Numbered from the stretch's first letter, positions 25,720 through 39,589 are shown. The stretch: 64,000 nucleotides of DNA from Epichloe hybrida (GCA_019022495.1 JAFEKR010000006.1:248001-312000); one strand, 5' to 3'. Translations and numbers: made by a program. Notes: a model not told the origin generated them from the letters alone.

Positions 25720-25860
25720 AGTTTACATAGGTATTAGGGTTATTATAAAATATAGAAAATATAATAATTTAAAGAATATAACTACATAGGTACTAAATCT
25801 AACTACGCTAAGTTTACGTAGGTATTAGGGGTTATTATAAGGTATAAAGAATACAAGAGT
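25720..25860 (-). repeat. Tandem duplication of about 82 bp between pol and ORF3 of D
   Basis: Two diverged copies of a unit containing CTAAGTTTAC-TAGGTATTAGG and the following GTTATTATAA block, starting near 25,722 and 25,803. A partial third copy of the TATAACTACATAG segment follows. It lies in the spacer upstream of ORF3, where a promoter or reinitiation leader would be expected. Confidence 0.6.
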
Positions 25861-26114
25861 TAAGAAAATATAACTACATAGTTATTAAATAGCTTTATAA
25901 GGTAATAGGAAATATTAACATTAAATAAAATTACATACGCGCGTACTAGATCTAGCTGCGCTAGGAATGTAAAGGTATTATAAGATGTTATAGGATGTAG
26001 GTTAAGTAGGTTACCCTTAGCTAACGCGATAAATAATATATATAGGAGGATATAATAATTCTATACTAACGCCTTAAATTCGCCCCTTATTATTATACCT
26101 TTTCTCTAATATTA

Positions 26115-28609
26115 TTATTCTATAGGAGGTTTAAGGCCTTTCTTTGCATACTCCCTTACCTAATTAATTAGGTTCTTCTTAAGATAATCCTCTACTATCT
26201 CCACTATATTAATCCTTATTTTATCTTCTATAATCTATTAGTTATCCTTAGTAATATAGCCCTTCTATCTAATAAGGAATTCAATTCTTAATGTTTTGGT
26301 TTGCTTAAAAATCTTAATCTAATAGCTATAAATTCTCTTAATTTCCTAATAGTCTGCTTCCTGCAAATTATTAAACATAATTAGCAGAGGAGCTGCCTTT
26401 TCTCTCTTAAATAAGTCTTTTCCTTAGGCTAGCTTCTAAATTTATATAGCTAATACTACTAGATATATATATGAATTTAGAGGGAAATCTAATTAATATA
26501 CTAAGGGATTCACTTTTTCTAATACCTTATATAGCCCTGCCCTTTATAGGGACTATTTCTTCTTTAGTTTACTAGGTAATTTATATCCCTTATGTAATTA
26601 TAAATATACTATATTTCCTTTGTTAATATTAACTAGTTTATAGCGATTATTATATTGAATTTTAGCAAGCGTGGCTGCTATTATAATTGCTAATTAGGCC
26701 TTATACTAGTATAATTTTCGTAGTACCATAATATTATTTGCGTTAGATCTAGTATTAGTTACGTTATTTAGAGAGAGTAAATTAATAATACTTAGCGAAT
26801 AGAAACTATATAGTAGCTTATTAGGAGCCTGCCCTATGCCCGTAGCTATAGTGTTATTTAGCTAATACTATAGTGCTAGTAGTAATAATATCTATGTTAT
26901 ATCTAGGTCTATTACTATATAATATTATATTATAATTATTACTATCTGATTTTTCCTTTCCGTGGTTCTATCTATCTAAGGGTAATATGCTATGCCTATA
27001 AGGAGTTTAACTCCTATATGCCTAAATATCTCCCTCTATATATTAGATATAAACTTTAGGTCTCTATTACTAATAATTTATCTTAGTAATCCCTAGTCTA
27101 TAATATATAAGGCATAGAGAAGTAGTTTTGCCTAAATTTCCGCTAGATATATAGTGTGCCCTAGTATTAAAAGAGTTCTCTTACTAAACAAATAATTTAC
27201 TAGGTATAGTAAATTATATGTAGCATACCCCTCTATTTACTATATAGTATTTATAGCTAATACTTCTAGTATATTTATTATAAAATTAAGTGAAATTATA
27301 TAAAAAGGTGTTAGCTTTAACTATAATAGTTATAACTCCCTAGGTGGTTTTAACTAATTAATAGCGTTTTCCTAATACACTATATAATAGGTAATGTACT
27401 TACGAATTTACTAGCTTATACGTGGAAAATAGACTAATTGTAACTTTGCTACTATTCTAGCGATTCCGAAATAGTGTTAGTTATTATGTACTAGATATAA
27501 GATAGATTTAACCTTAGTTATTAGAATATAGAGCTAGAAAAATCTATCCCTGCTATAGTAGTATACTAAACTATCTTTACGTAAATCCTATCTATATAAA
27601 GGAATTTTTAGTTTAACTCTAGTATCCCTTGCTACTTGCCTTTTCTAATAGGCTTTTATAGCTAAGATAATTTAGCTGAATTTTTAGTCTAGCTAGTATC
27701 CTAATATAATTCTAGCCTTAAGTTTATTGTCTATAATTACTGTTATGATATATTCCTTACTTGTGAAATGCGTACTTACCTCTAATTTATTATATTAACT
27801 CTTTTACACTATCTCTCTATAGGTTACCTTTACTAGTAGCCTAGAAAGCGTATCTAGGATGATATTTAATGTTCCTAGCACGTGCGTTACCCTAAGATTA
27901 AATTGTGATAAATAATTCGTAACTTTTGCTAGTTTTAGATTAGCCTTGTCTAGATCTATTGTTAATAGTAAGGTGTGTTTAATAATGCCCTTAGCTAGAG
28001 AATAGTTAGTTAATATATTAACTACTATACTATTAGATTAAATTATTTTTCGGAGTTTCCTAACGCTCTATGCAATTATAGCTATCTTTACTTCTATTAA
28101 ACCATACCGTTTCTTAGCACGTAATGTTGCCCTAGAGAGGAACAAGATTAGCTAAATCCTATTATTCTTGATGTCTTTCCTAGGGATGCTTTAACTATTC
28201 TATTTGTCTTATAATTAGAAGGTATATAGGCTAAATCCTTCCTTACATATATTAATTTTAAGAAAAAGCGGTTTCTTTAGGTTATAGTGCTATAACGTCT
28301 GTTTCTTACTTAGGAACGCTTTAATATCTTTAAAAGCCTTTTTCTTATTTACTATTAGCAAAAACGTTTTCTATTATATCTTTTATTTCTATACTAGTTT
28401 TGAAATACTAGTGATTTTCTTATTCTTTTCACGGAACTCTCTTAATAGCGTAGTCTTTCGCTCCTATAATAGTTAAATTTGTATATTAAACCATAGGATC
28501 CTATTACAAAGGAATCTAGCTATCCTAATGAAGGTTTTAAGGCTTAATAGATTGCTTAGGAAAATCATTTTTTGAAATACTTTAAGTCTATTATTAGTAT
28601 TAGTAATTC
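26115..28609 (-). pseudogene. pol of element D, distal part: RT end, RNase H, integrase
   Basis: Minus strand. The RT/RNase H junction continues directly from the part right of element E: joining 35,395-35,399 to 28,604 restores an in-frame RI-T-T/N-N-RLK-FQ block. A LSNLLSLKTFIGIARFL-like block is near 28,500-28,560, RNase H runs through about 27,950, and DLDKANLKLAKVTNYLSQFNLR-like linker is near 27,880-27,960. The integrase region spans about 27,600-26,700. A C-terminal module rich in charged residues ends at TAA 26,115-26,117 after a KPPIE-like terminus. Stops are TAA/TAG. Confidence 0.8.
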
Positions 28610-28866
28610 TGTTGGATGCACCAAGGTCCTGCGTAGGTAATAAATCCCGTATAAATTCGAAGTTGATGATAGTTAGTTAGATAGCTAGGAAAGAGGGAGA
28701 AGAGAGGGAAAGTCTAGATGCTAGAAAAGTGGGCGAAATCCGTATGTAAGGCACAAAAGGGGTGGCGAATTAATGCAGCCAATTATATTATGTGCATCAC
28801 GCCGGACCCATAATTGGTCTAGTCTTTGGCTACGATTAAACCAATAAAAATCCGAAGGAATTAACA
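28610..28866 (-). repeat. 3' LTR of Copia element E
   Basis: 257 bp; starts TGTTGGATGCACC and ends TTAACA. It is preceded by TSD AATTC and matches 35137-35394 with one single-base length difference in a G-run (about 28,757). Other differences are transitions. It keeps its 5' 40 bp nearly unmutated. Confidence 0.95.
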
Positions 28867-30700
28867 CTAGCAATCTCTCTTTTTCCTTCGTGGCTAAAGA
28901 GCTTAAAAACGCAATAAAAATCAGATTAAAGGAAAGTGTATATAAGTGAATCCCTTAATAGGAATCCGCTGCTCTGATTAGCCGTCGTGGCATTAGTTAA
29001 TTAAATTAATCCATTATTCCTTGCCTAAGCTCCCGTTTCCTAATATTACAGGTCTCTTCACTTATCCTTTAATATAAATTATTAATTCGTTTAAATTAAT
29101 TAAAGAGGAAAGTAATAAATTTGGCGATGCTTTTGTTATTACATTTGCTGGATTATCGTTACCATTAATCCACCTAACTTTATAGATCTCATACCTTTCG
29201 TATAATTAACGAAGAGCTATAATATTAATCATTAGTCTTTTCTCCTTTGTAGTTCCTAGCTTCATAAGATATTCGTATAACGAAAAAGAATTAGTACAGA
29301 GAATTATAGGAATTTAAGGTATCTTTAATTAATCCGTAATCTAATGTAGAGTCATAGAAATCGCGTAGGCAATATCTATGCCTTAAACCATGCTATATAA
29401 CTTAGAGGTAAGCGTACTATAAGTAACTCTCTTACTCTTTGTTAAGCTATACGTAATAATGTTGCCTTTCACAATGAAGGTATTATCATCTTGCATCATC
29501 TCGTTGCTAATCACAATCACGTATCTAATCTATAAGCTTAAATCCTTGTTATTAGCAAGCGATCTATCTACGAACACAAAGAGCTTTGCCTCTTTAAGAA
29601 CTAAAGGAATGTATTATAGTCTGTGTTATTAATTCTTAATCTGCTATTTAAGGCATTTATTAAGGCATGTAATATCTTCCCTAGAGGGTTCTTAGTGTTA
29701 AGCTATAATTAATAGGTTATATGAAGCCTCCGGTTAACACATAGTTATAATATAGCTTCCTCGCGCTTATTACTCTATATAATCTTGCTTTACTATTAAG
29801 GATTAAGGATTAACTTCCTTGATTTTCTAACTCTAACCTTTCTAGGTTAAGATTAGCGAATTATTAGTGTTCTAGGTTAAGATATAGCTATTAAAGATAA
29901 GGGGGTTCTTAGCAGTTAATTATTACTTTTCTTTAGCTATGAAATTAGCCTTCTAAAGCTCTTTCTCTTCTTTTTAGAAGAAGTTATTATCGCTTAGGCC
30001 TAATATATCATTGGTTTGCATTCTAATAATACTAAAGAGATTCTTATTATTCAGGGCTATAATTAATAAGTAGGGATTATAGGTTAAAGTTATTATATTA
30101 AGGTTATCCCTATAGTAATAGAAGTACGTTACCTACTAGTAGGTTCTAGCCTCTGTAATCCTATAAAGAGGTCTAATTAATTTAATTACAGTCCCTTCTA
30201 GAAAGAGATATGTAATTTGCTTTAGTAGTCTCACGATAATTAGCCTCGTTAGCATTATATGCGATTAAGTGTAAGCTTACGTAATATCGCGAATCTAAAG
30301 GTAAATGCCTCTTTTTCTTAATAATAGAGTAATAGCTATAATAAGTTGTTAGCTTGCTCGTTATATCATTAGCAATTGCGTTAGGATGAATTCCTTTCCT
30401 TTATTATTATGGCCTTGTATAATAAGACAAGATTTCTTATATAGCAAATTCGTTCCTTTACCTTTAATCTCTCTAACTATATAAGAATCAAAGATTCTAT
30501 AACCTCCGTGCTTCACTAGGTTAAACTTAACAAATTTAAACACATCACAAGCTTACAGAGCGTCAATCTTAGCTTAATTAGACTACTTAAAGGGTTTTCC
30601 TAGGGTCATAATCCTTCCTTCTTAGTGGAGCTAAAGGGCAAGGTTCTAATTAGCCTCTTCCTTTACTATAAGGAATGCTATGCTTAGCATCCCTCTAGTT
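28867..30700 (-). pseudogene. pol of element E, distal part: RT and RNase H
   Basis: The minus-strand frame gives a fungal Copia RT. An open stretch at 30,361-30,543 contains RDIKGKGTNLLYKKSCLIIQGHN-like sequence (the Copia block KSRLVIQAYND). The RNase H domain spans about 29,720-29,030 and includes a LFVFVDRSLANN block near 29,570-29,600, a STLTSKLYSMV block (near 29,390-29,430) and a GNDNPANVITKASPN-like block near 29,110-29,160. The C-terminus lies near 29,020. It is interrupted by RIP stops. Confidence 0.85.
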
Positions 30701-33700
30701 ATAATCTCTTAAATAAAGGCCTTCTCTTAATCTTTATTTATAAGTATATAAAGCTAAACTAGGCCAACATCCTTCTTAGGGCTATAAGGTTTTCTTTTCC
30801 TTACTTTTATTCCTTTAGGGCATAGTAATAAGTCTTTAACTTAATAGCTTCCCCTTAGGGCCTTTTAGGCTTTATAAGCCTCTTTATTAAACTCTCCTAT
30901 ACTTATAAATTATACTATAAGGGCCTTTCTTAGTCTCCCTTGCTTTCTCTTAGCTAGTGTCTGCTACTCTTTACTATCTTCTATTAGAGAATCTCTTTTA
31001 TTAGCAGTAGTTAGTTATATAATTACTTCTTCCTTTATATTACTAGGCTTTATCTCCTACTACTTTAGTGTGTTATAGGGCTTTATCTCCTACTACTCTA
31101 GTCCCTCTATAATACATAGGTCTTTATAATAGGGCTTTACTACTATAAAGCAAAACTTTACTAAGCTATAGGGTATATTAATAGTATAGGTCTCTCTATT
31201 AGTAGCAAGTAGCTTATATAGGCTATGCTAGCTACCTTTCTCTCTCCATATGTGTATATTAGCTTATAGGGGTAGCTAATATATAGGCGCTATATTAGGG
31301 CTATTCTAGGCTCTAAGGGTATTACGAACCTGCCATGAAGCTAGAAGATGTTAGACTTTATCCATTGCCTTACGAATTACCTTAGCACATTAAATAATAG
31401 AGATGCTTAGTAGTAACTTATCTATTATCTATAAGTAGCCTCTAAAGACTAGTATAGTTAGGATAATACTATTTAGGCCTATAGAGTTATTAATAGCCTT
31501 AACAGCTATTTAGAGGCGTTACTCTAGCGCAAGATCCGTTCTAATTAAGTCTATAATAATATTATAGGCTTAGCATAGAGGTCTATGGTATCTCTTAACC
31601 TTTCTAATGCTATTATAGGCTTTAATTAGCATCTTACCGGTTTTAATTAATATTAATTAAGCATAATATCTGAACTTAGCGGAAGCAAAGTTATTACTAG
31701 CATTGTGAATAATCTAATCTAGAGGTCTAAGATAAGTATTAATCTAATATTCGCGGATTACATCCTAGATATCTTAGGCCTTCTGCTTCTTTGGATTAAG
31801 GAATTAGGCTACCTAGAATAATATTGCTAAATTAACGATGTGAAGCACTAGTTAGCTATCGATTTACATAATATTAATAATGATCTTATAGTTAAATTCG
31901 TGGTTATCTTTAATTATAAACTTAAATTAACTAGGGGCCTTTCTATGTATCTAGTAATGGTAGTAAACTTTAGTTAATTCCTTAATTACCTAGCGCTTAA
32001 CTTTATGACTAGCTTAGTAAAGGATCTTTATGAGTCATTAAACGGAAGGATAACCAAGTTAATAATGTAATTAATAAATATCTCCTTCTAAAAGGTAAAA
32101 GGTAACTATTTCCTTTGCTTCTAGTAACTACTAAGGATATCCCTATTATCGCATAATAGGTATAGTCTTATTGCCTTAGATAAGCATATTAGCAAGGTTA
32201 TTAATCTTGACTTATATCTTATCTATATTAGTAATTAAGAAGAGAAAAGGGGTAGCTATATTAAGAATATAGAATTCAAGCTCTCTAAGTTCTGTAGGCA
32301 TATAAAGGATTCCTCTCGCAACCACTAATCTAGCGCTAAATATAATAATTTAGGGTTCGTAGGGGGTTACCTTTAATAAAGGCATTAATTTTAATAGAGC
32401 CTTTACTTATACCTCTCCTATAGTTAACTTTCCTACGGCGCTAGTGTTAGGTATAATCCCTCTAAAGACCTCTTCGGAATAGCGTTCTTTAGAGATATAG
32501 TAAATTAAGCCTTTATTACACTCTTATAGCTTATAAAGCTCCTACCTAAGGAATACGTGTTAGAAGGCTTAATTATTTAAGGTCACAAGGACATTAATAT
32601 TAGTAACATTATAGTTAGTTTGTAATCTAAAGCAGAAGAATTATGTAATACTTAGGTATGCTATTAATAGTAGCTCCTCTATATTATTATTATTATCTTT
32701 AGCTTTTATATAGGCTAAAAGATATAATTCCTAATTCTAACCTAAGCCTTTATTAGGCTTATTATTATCCTGCCCTTTATAGGAGGTAAGGAATACCTAG
32801 AATCTCTTCTCTAAAGGGGGTGTATAATGTGTTTTACTAGCCTACTAGTAGTCCTTTTCCTTTTAATATTCTTTAGCAAAGTAATTAGAAAACTAGCAGC
32901 TACTCTTACTACATATAAAGTAGCGCTTAGTGCTTAGCCTAGGGCTTTGCCTATAATAGCTTCCTTCACTACGGGGGGATAATTACTATCCGTACTAATA
33001 ATTAGTAAATATAGCCTCTAGAGGGTCTCCTTATTAGTACTAAAGGTATTAGGAGAACTTCTTATTTGATTTCACAATAGTAATTACCTTACGGAGGTCT
33101 CTAGTAAGACTCTTAAAGCCTACGAAGTACATGTATTTCACTATCTAACATTTAGGCACACTAGCTATAGCATTTAAGGCCTGCTTATAGAGTTTAGTAT
33201 CTACTATCTTAGTAAGGTATAGGCCTCTATGAATCTTCTTAAGGGTTAATAATATAATCTTAAGGCACTTAAGCTTGCTTTTATTAGGGTTCCTCTTAAT
33301 TATACTCTTTAGCTTTATGCTACTCTATTTATAGTAATAGAATTACTAGTTACTTTTTATCTTAAAGCGTTAATAGACGCAAGCAATTATCTCTTTATAG
33401 GAATAGTTATTCCTAAAGAGGTAATTAAGGTAGTATTACTTAGTATTACCTATTAATATAATAGGGAAAGCCTTCTAATAATACATTCAAGGAAGGTTAA
33501 TTCTATTATACTTATTTTTAAAGAGCGTAATCTTTAGCGTTAAGAAGTTATATAGCTTTCTACTATAGCAGTTGCTATCCTTATATATCTTTATAAGCTC
33601 CGAGATCTTCTTTATAATCTAATCTTTAGAGGGGAATTACTATAAAGGCATAATTTATTATGGATAATAGTCCACTAGTCGTTCTTAATAATAATTGTCC

Positions 33701-34440
33701 AGATAGAGCTATTAATATAATAGGGATTATTACGGGGGTTCTTGTGAGGGTTTAAGTAATCTCTAGGGTTAGGGAAGGTTAATTTCTAGGGTAGGTTATT
33801 AGGGCTATTAATATTAAGGCTCTAGGGGTTTAGAAGATTATAGTTATTCTTATAATCTTTCCTGTGACTAAAGGGGCATTAAGGTTTAATAAAGCACTTC
33901 CTTAAGCAATACTAGGATTAAATATCCTAGCCCTTGCCTAATAAGGACGCCGTGATCTTATAAAGAATTACGTAATTCTCTAATAACATCCTTAGATGCC
34001 CTTTTAAAGGTGTCTTTAGACTAGCCTTTAAAGTCTTCTTAGAATAATTCCTATAGGTTATTATCTCTCTATCCTTAATGTTTACTAAGGTTAATGAATC
34101 TTATAATCTAGTTATTAAGCTTAAGCTGCGTAGTAGTCTCTAGATCTAGCTTAATAGATTCTTTCTAGTTATATAAGAATTCGTAAGTGAGCTATTAAAG
34201 GCATAGGGGTAATCTATGCCTTTAAGGTCTCTTAGGGGTAATGATTAAAGCCTTACTATTACTAGTAGCCTTTACTCTTATAGAGGGTCTAGATTCCTCT
34301 ACTATCTTTAACTATAAAAGGAACGTTACTAATTTATTGTTTTTACTACTAATTAAGCTCCTATATTTGCCTGTTACTATTACAAGGTTCTTCTTTTGCA
34401 TTTCAGGAGCGTTATTACTCTAATGAAATCAGAAGATTAC
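30701..34440 (-). pseudogene. gag, protease and integrase region of element E
   Basis: Minus strand. A Copia-type knuckle with C-x2-C, SKSSC and downstream basic residues lies near 32,860-32,910; downstream a segment with KRF-VFLTSYKGQ leads to the protease region near 32,750. Integrase is expected over about 32,500-31,200 but is strongly altered and its catalytic residues could not be placed with confidence. Several short open stretches remain. It is non-functional. Confidence 0.6.
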
Positions 34441-35136
34441 AAAAACAGGAAAAACAGAAGAAAAAGCAGCAGAAGTAGCAAAAGCAGTAATAAGAATAAA
34501 GTAATAAGAATAAATCACTAGAGATAAAGAAAGCAATAGAAGTTCTAAAAGTAACTAGAAAATAATAGGAAAAGTAATAAGGGAATAATAGGAATTACTA
34601 CTTCCTGTTTTTTATAAAAAGGAGGGAAGGAGGTAATCTCTCTCTCTTACTAATAAGCACAGGGCGAACAGCACTAATAATAAAGGGGGCAAAAAACAAG
34701 CTGTAAATACTTATATAAATAGATTAAAGGTCTATTAGATAAAGGGAATATTTATAGAGAAGTTATAGATGTGTTAGCTAGCTTAGCTAAGGTTGTTTAA
34801 CATTAGGTTTAAAATAAATACCTCGCGGCAATAGATTCAGTTAGTTAGTTAGTTTTCTTGTGATAGACAATAAAATCGACAATTAATAACAATATCCTAG
34901 ATAGATATAACAAAGTTATATCCCTAAGCCTAAGGGTTAATAAATCGATTCCTTAGAAGCCTAACAAGCCTATAACTAGGATTCTAGTCTCTTCCTTTAG
35001 CACACTTATGTAGTTATACCTCTCTACCGCAATAACCATTATAGCACAACAAGGGGTAGTAGTAGTAGTATCTATAGAAATGTCTTTTCTTATAATACCT
35101 AGCTTATCTATAGTTATAAAGTTAACCACTAATTAG
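34441..35136 (-). other. 5' leader of Copia element E
   Basis: About 700 bp between the 5' LTR and the first gag-like sequence. It includes a pyrimidine-rich stretch on the minus strand (purine-rich on plus, 34,430-34,640, many AGAA and AGCA repeats). Directly next to the LTR the minus strand has TGGTTAACTTT, which may be the primer-binding site, but no tRNA match was tested. Confidence 0.45.
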
Positions 35137-35394
35137 TATTAGATACACTAAGGTCCTGCGCAGGTAATAAATCCTATATAAATTCAAAGTTAATAATAGT
35201 TAGTTAGATAGCTAGGAAAGAGGGAGAAGAGAGAGAAAGTCTAGATGCTAGAAAAGTGGGCGAAATCCGTATGTGGGGCACAAAAGGGGGTGGCGAATTA
35301 ATGTAGCTAATTATATCGCGTGCATCGCGCCGGACTCACAATTGGTCTGGTCTTTGGCCACGATTGAACCGATGAAGATCCGAAGGAATCAACA
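35137..35394 (-). repeat. 5' LTR of Copia element E
   Basis: 258 bp partner of 28610-28866. The left end is converted (TATTAGATAC for TGTTGGATGC) while the right third, about 35,300-35,394, is nearly unmutated (CATCGCGCCGGACTCACAATTG). This is the opposite of the 3' copy, so each LTR preserves a different part of the original. It is followed by TSD AATTC. Confidence 0.95.
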
Positions 35395-38300
35395 AATTCT
35401 ATTACTATTAATAACAAAACCTAGTAACTAGATAGCAGGGTAGCTAATAAATGATTTCTTTGCTATAATTATTATCCTATTTTCTTTAAGGATCTTAAGC
35501 ATAATACTAAGATAATTTAAATAATCCTTAATATTGTCCGAAAAAACAATGATATTATTAATATAAACTTGAATAAAATGCTTATACTTTTGGAAAAGTC
35601 AGTCTATAAACCTTTAGGTAAAAGCGGGGGAATTTTTAAATCCCATTAGTGCTATATTTGACGCCTCAAGGCCTTGATTTAATATAACTACTATATAGGC
35701 TTAATAGTCCCTCCTAATTAGTAACTAATGGAAAAATCCTGTTTCGTTAAAAAGTGAGAAAACCTTCTTGCTATATATGTTGTTTATAATATTGCTTTAG
35801 TCTAGTAAAGGATATATATCTAGTATTACTATGTTATTAAGCGGCCTTATATTAATTACTACCTTTCCTTTCTTTTCCTAGCTAGTTTCGTGCTATACTA
35901 TAAACGCTAGGCACACTATGGCCGCTAGTTTATCTAAATATAATATCTTGCCCTTTAAGTGCAATTTGTCATGTACTTTGTTAAGTTTACTTGCATCCTA
36001 GCCCCCTAATTAGTAAGGTCTAATTAGCCTTGTTTAATATTACTATCCCTTAATAAGGTTAATTCTTATTTTCTAGTCCTTAGGCATAGGCACGATGCCT
36101 TTGTCTTAATAAACGTTGTATTTATCTATTAATTTAATAAACTTACTTACTACGTCCTAGTTAATATTAGTAACTTATACTCTAAAGTGATTAATAACAT
36201 ATAGGATCTCCTCTAGGTATAAGATTCTATAAGATAGTACTCCTATGTTAACCTTTTTTAGATTAAACTTATTATTTCCTTTATCTAACTTATTCTTCTT
36301 CTTATTCTCTTCTCCTATAGTCTCTATAATATCCTTACTAAAATAGGTATAATATATAAAAGGATTATTAACTAGATAATTAGTATTAACCTTGCTTGCT
36401 ACCACTAGATGTATAACCTTCTAATGTTTGCTAATAGTAATGGTTTTGTCCGTTAGGTTATACACTACTATTTGTTTCTAGCTAGATCTAGTGATTAATA
36501 TATTAGGAAAAAACTTCGAATATAATTATGCGTAGTACATGCTTATCTCTTAGTTCTCCTATGCCTCCTTCTAACTAACTACTATAGTTAACTATATCTT
36601 TAGTAGAATTATTACTATATAAGCTATAATAACCTATTAGTGCGGAACTTTGCTTATTAGTTAGAATATTTCTGCTTCTACTATTATATTATAAACTAAC
36701 CTAAAAACTACTCTAGGATGTATGAAATTAATTTTCGCTCTATACTTATAAAGAAAGTTTATTCTAAGTAGTAGTTTAGGGCCTAGATTTAGTATTATAT
36801 TTACTATAACTATAAAATATCTAGTAATTTCTGTTTTATATGTTACTCCTAGGAGATAAAAATCAAATATAGCTGTTTTAGTAATAAAAAAGGAAGATTA
36901 CACTCTAGATACTAGCTTTAGTTCCTATGTTCTCTATTTTATATTTAACTTATTTTACTATAACTATGCCTTATCCGCTAATATTAACAATATCCTAGTG
37001 TTAAGGTAAATTTAATAATTCTTACCTTTATTATTGAATTTTAGAGGAATTTTTAAATATATATTTACTCTCTTCCTATTATATTTAACCTCCTAAGGTC
37101 TTATAATAGCTTTAATTACTTGTCTAGGCATGAGTTATTTTAGTTTAATTACTTCTATTTTAGTAATTACTATATCTACTTCTTTGCTACTATTTTCTAT
37201 AAAATAAGTTTTAATAAAGTTAAATTCCTATATTCCAGATTTATTATTCTTCTTATTAAAGACCTCTCCTTCCTTAGCTATATAGTAATTACATTCCTAG
37301 AGATAGGTTTTATACTATTATGCGTTAGAATTATTATTATATACCATAATATAAGCATACTCCTTTTCCTTAGTAAGCGGTTTTTCCTAGTGTTAATAAT
37401 ACCTAGGTTGCTATTAGCCTCTAGTGCCTAAAGGTCCTTAGCTTTAAGAATATTATTCTTTTAGTTAATCTTACACTCTTTCTTACTAGCTTTAGTTAAA
37501 ACTAGGTTACTTCTCTTAATTCTCTTAAGTTTTATTTTACTAAGGCCTCTAGTTTTACCCTTTAGTAAGTTAATTTTACTAATATAGCCTAGGTTAGAAA
37601 AATCCTAAGGATCCTTACTAGTTCCTATTATCCTATTAGTATTATAAATTTCTAGGCTAGAATCGCGTATTTATTAGCCTATTCTAGTTAGCTTATATCT
37701 TATTTTTATTATCTTCTGACTTACTATTGGATTTATTTATATTAAAATAGACTTTAAGCTTTCCTTTGCTTTTTTTGCCTTTTCCTTGTCCTTTACTACA
37801 TAGGTAATTGCGTAGGTTGCGTCTCTTATTATTTACTATAGTGATATATACTAATCTTATATCCTTATGAGTTAGTATTAGATATATCTATTATAATCCT
37901 AGATAGAGCTTAAGGCGTAAATATATTAGGAGCTAATGGTTAGTTGTTTTGCTATTAGCTCTTATATATTAGAAAATTTTTAATGTGAATTTACAAAAAA
38001 ATACTTTATTAAGGATATTTTCTTTAGTATACTTTACCTTATTAAGCTACGCTATTATATCCTACACTTAAATACTAAATTCCTTCCATACCACAGTGAA
38101 TACTAATAATATATTATTAAATATAGTGGCTTGTTTGTTTATATTAAGATATTATTTATACTATACTATTATATCTCCTTAGAATAGTGTCTAGATCTTC
38201 TTTTAGATAATATCTTATTAGCTAGGGTTAGCATAATATAAGTAGTCTTTAATAGCCTAGACCTATAATTTAACATTATAAAAGATAGTTTATTTCTTAT

Positions 38301-39589
38301 TATAAGTAATAAGGTTAGTACTAGCTTCTTCTAGTTTATTACAAGGCTTAAAATGTCCTATATCTATAATTTTCTATGTTAAATTCGCATTTCATTCCGT
38401 TGCCTTTATTTATTAATTATACTAGTCTTAATCTAACGCTAGATCTGCTTTTCCTTAATAACTAGGATTAATATGCTATCCCTAGTCTAGTTAATATAGG
38501 GTTAGCTACAGCGGATTATATAGATTTAACTGCTACTATTAGATTCCTAGCTAGTATAGTGGTATTATTAGTTACGCCGCTAGTCTAAACTAAGTATTTA
38601 AGTGACTATTATATTAACCTTAGTTACTTAGTGAATATACTATCCTTTGTGCGGGATTTTACGCTAATAGTGTTAAACTTACTAAGGTAGTAGCACTCTA
38701 TAAACCTCTGATTTTAGATGTTAATCTTAATACTAGATAGTCTATTCTATTTACTACCTAGCTTAATATAGCTTGTTACATAGCTTATTACTACTTTATT
38801 ATTCCCTGTAAGAGCTATGTGGTATTATATTTATTTGCCTTAGCGTGTGTTTCTCCTAGTTCTAATATGTTTCCTAAAGGTTCTAGCTATAAATCCTATA
38901 GATTTAGCTTAGTTAAAGGGCTAGGGTGTTCTATGCTTAGTCTAGTAGTGTTATTTTTAGGGTAGTTTATAATCCCCTTTCCTTTATTAATTTTACTTGT
39001 CTTTATTATGCTTAGACTAGTGGTGTTATTTTTAGGGTAGTTTATAATCCCCTTTCCTTTATTAATTTTACCTATTTCTATGCTCCTTTTAGTTCTAGTT
39101 ATAGTGTTACTATTAGTAATACTAGTAATGCTTTTAGATTATTGCCCTAAAGCTTTGCTTCCTTTTAATTTAGAAGAATTATTAAGGAATCCTTTAGATT
39201 TAGCCTTAGAGATATAGTTCCTAACTTAATTCTAAATAATGCATATAGTTTATGTATTAATTGGATTCTAGTGAATAGGTAGCTCCTAAGATATTAGCTA
39301 TTCTTATCTCCTTATAATTCCGTTATTAAATTCGTAGTGTGTAAGTTTGTATAAGTCCTTCTAATTACTAATCCTAATAAGTTTTTGTTTTTAATATTTA
39401 AAATCCGGATTTACATTATTAAAAGTCTAGAACTGATAAATAAGGCGTAATTCGCTCTTAGTAACTAGGAAAGTGTTAAAAGTGTTTGGTTCTTTATATT
39501 AACGCTATAGATAATTAGTTTTAGACATATAGGTATTATATCTGGGTTACTAGAGATATGTAATAAAAGAATCTGTAATTACTACTACT
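35395..39589 (-). pseudogene. gag and first part of pol of element D
   Basis: Minus strand. The RT N-terminal half is at about 35,950-35,400: a KKVFSLF-ETGFFHQ-like block near 35,740-35,790, then ALMGFKNSPAFTQRFID near 35,620-35,670 and the catalytic YIDD box altered to YINN near 35,560. An open stretch of 76 codons (36,175-36,405) lies in the protease/RT spacer. The gag part lies at about 37,600-39,550 and includes a 25-codon in-frame tandem duplication. Exact borders of gag and protease cannot be set. It is inactivated by TAA/TAG. Confidence 0.75.
38933..39076 (-). repeat. 75-bp tandem duplication in the gag region of D
   Basis: A unit starting ATGCTTAG at 38,933 recurs at 39,008 with only a few substitutions over about 68 bp (both contain GGGTAGTTTATAATCCCC). 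The period of 75 bp equals 25 codons, so it keeps the reading frame. It probably arose while the gene was still coding. Confidence 0.8.

Larger units (their letters stand above)
28610..35394 (-). mobile_element. Complete Ty1/Copia element E nested in element D
   Basis: 6,785 bp on the minus strand. The LTRs are 257 and 258 bp and begin TGTTGGAT / end CAACA, the classical Copia termini. Perfect TSDs AATTC flank it (28605-28609 and 35395-35399). The minus-strand order is gag with CCHC, protease/integrase, RT and RNase H, with the polypurine tract (complement of 28,870-28,888) next to the 3' LTR. It sits in the RT coding region of D and is the youngest insertion of that nest. RIP stops occur throughout, though it is less mutated than D in places. 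Confidence 0.95.

Noticed and set aside
34241..34423. Plus-strand open frame of 60 codons in element E
   Set aside because: Opposite to the coding strand of the element, short and hydrophobic; a chance opening in AT-rich DNA.
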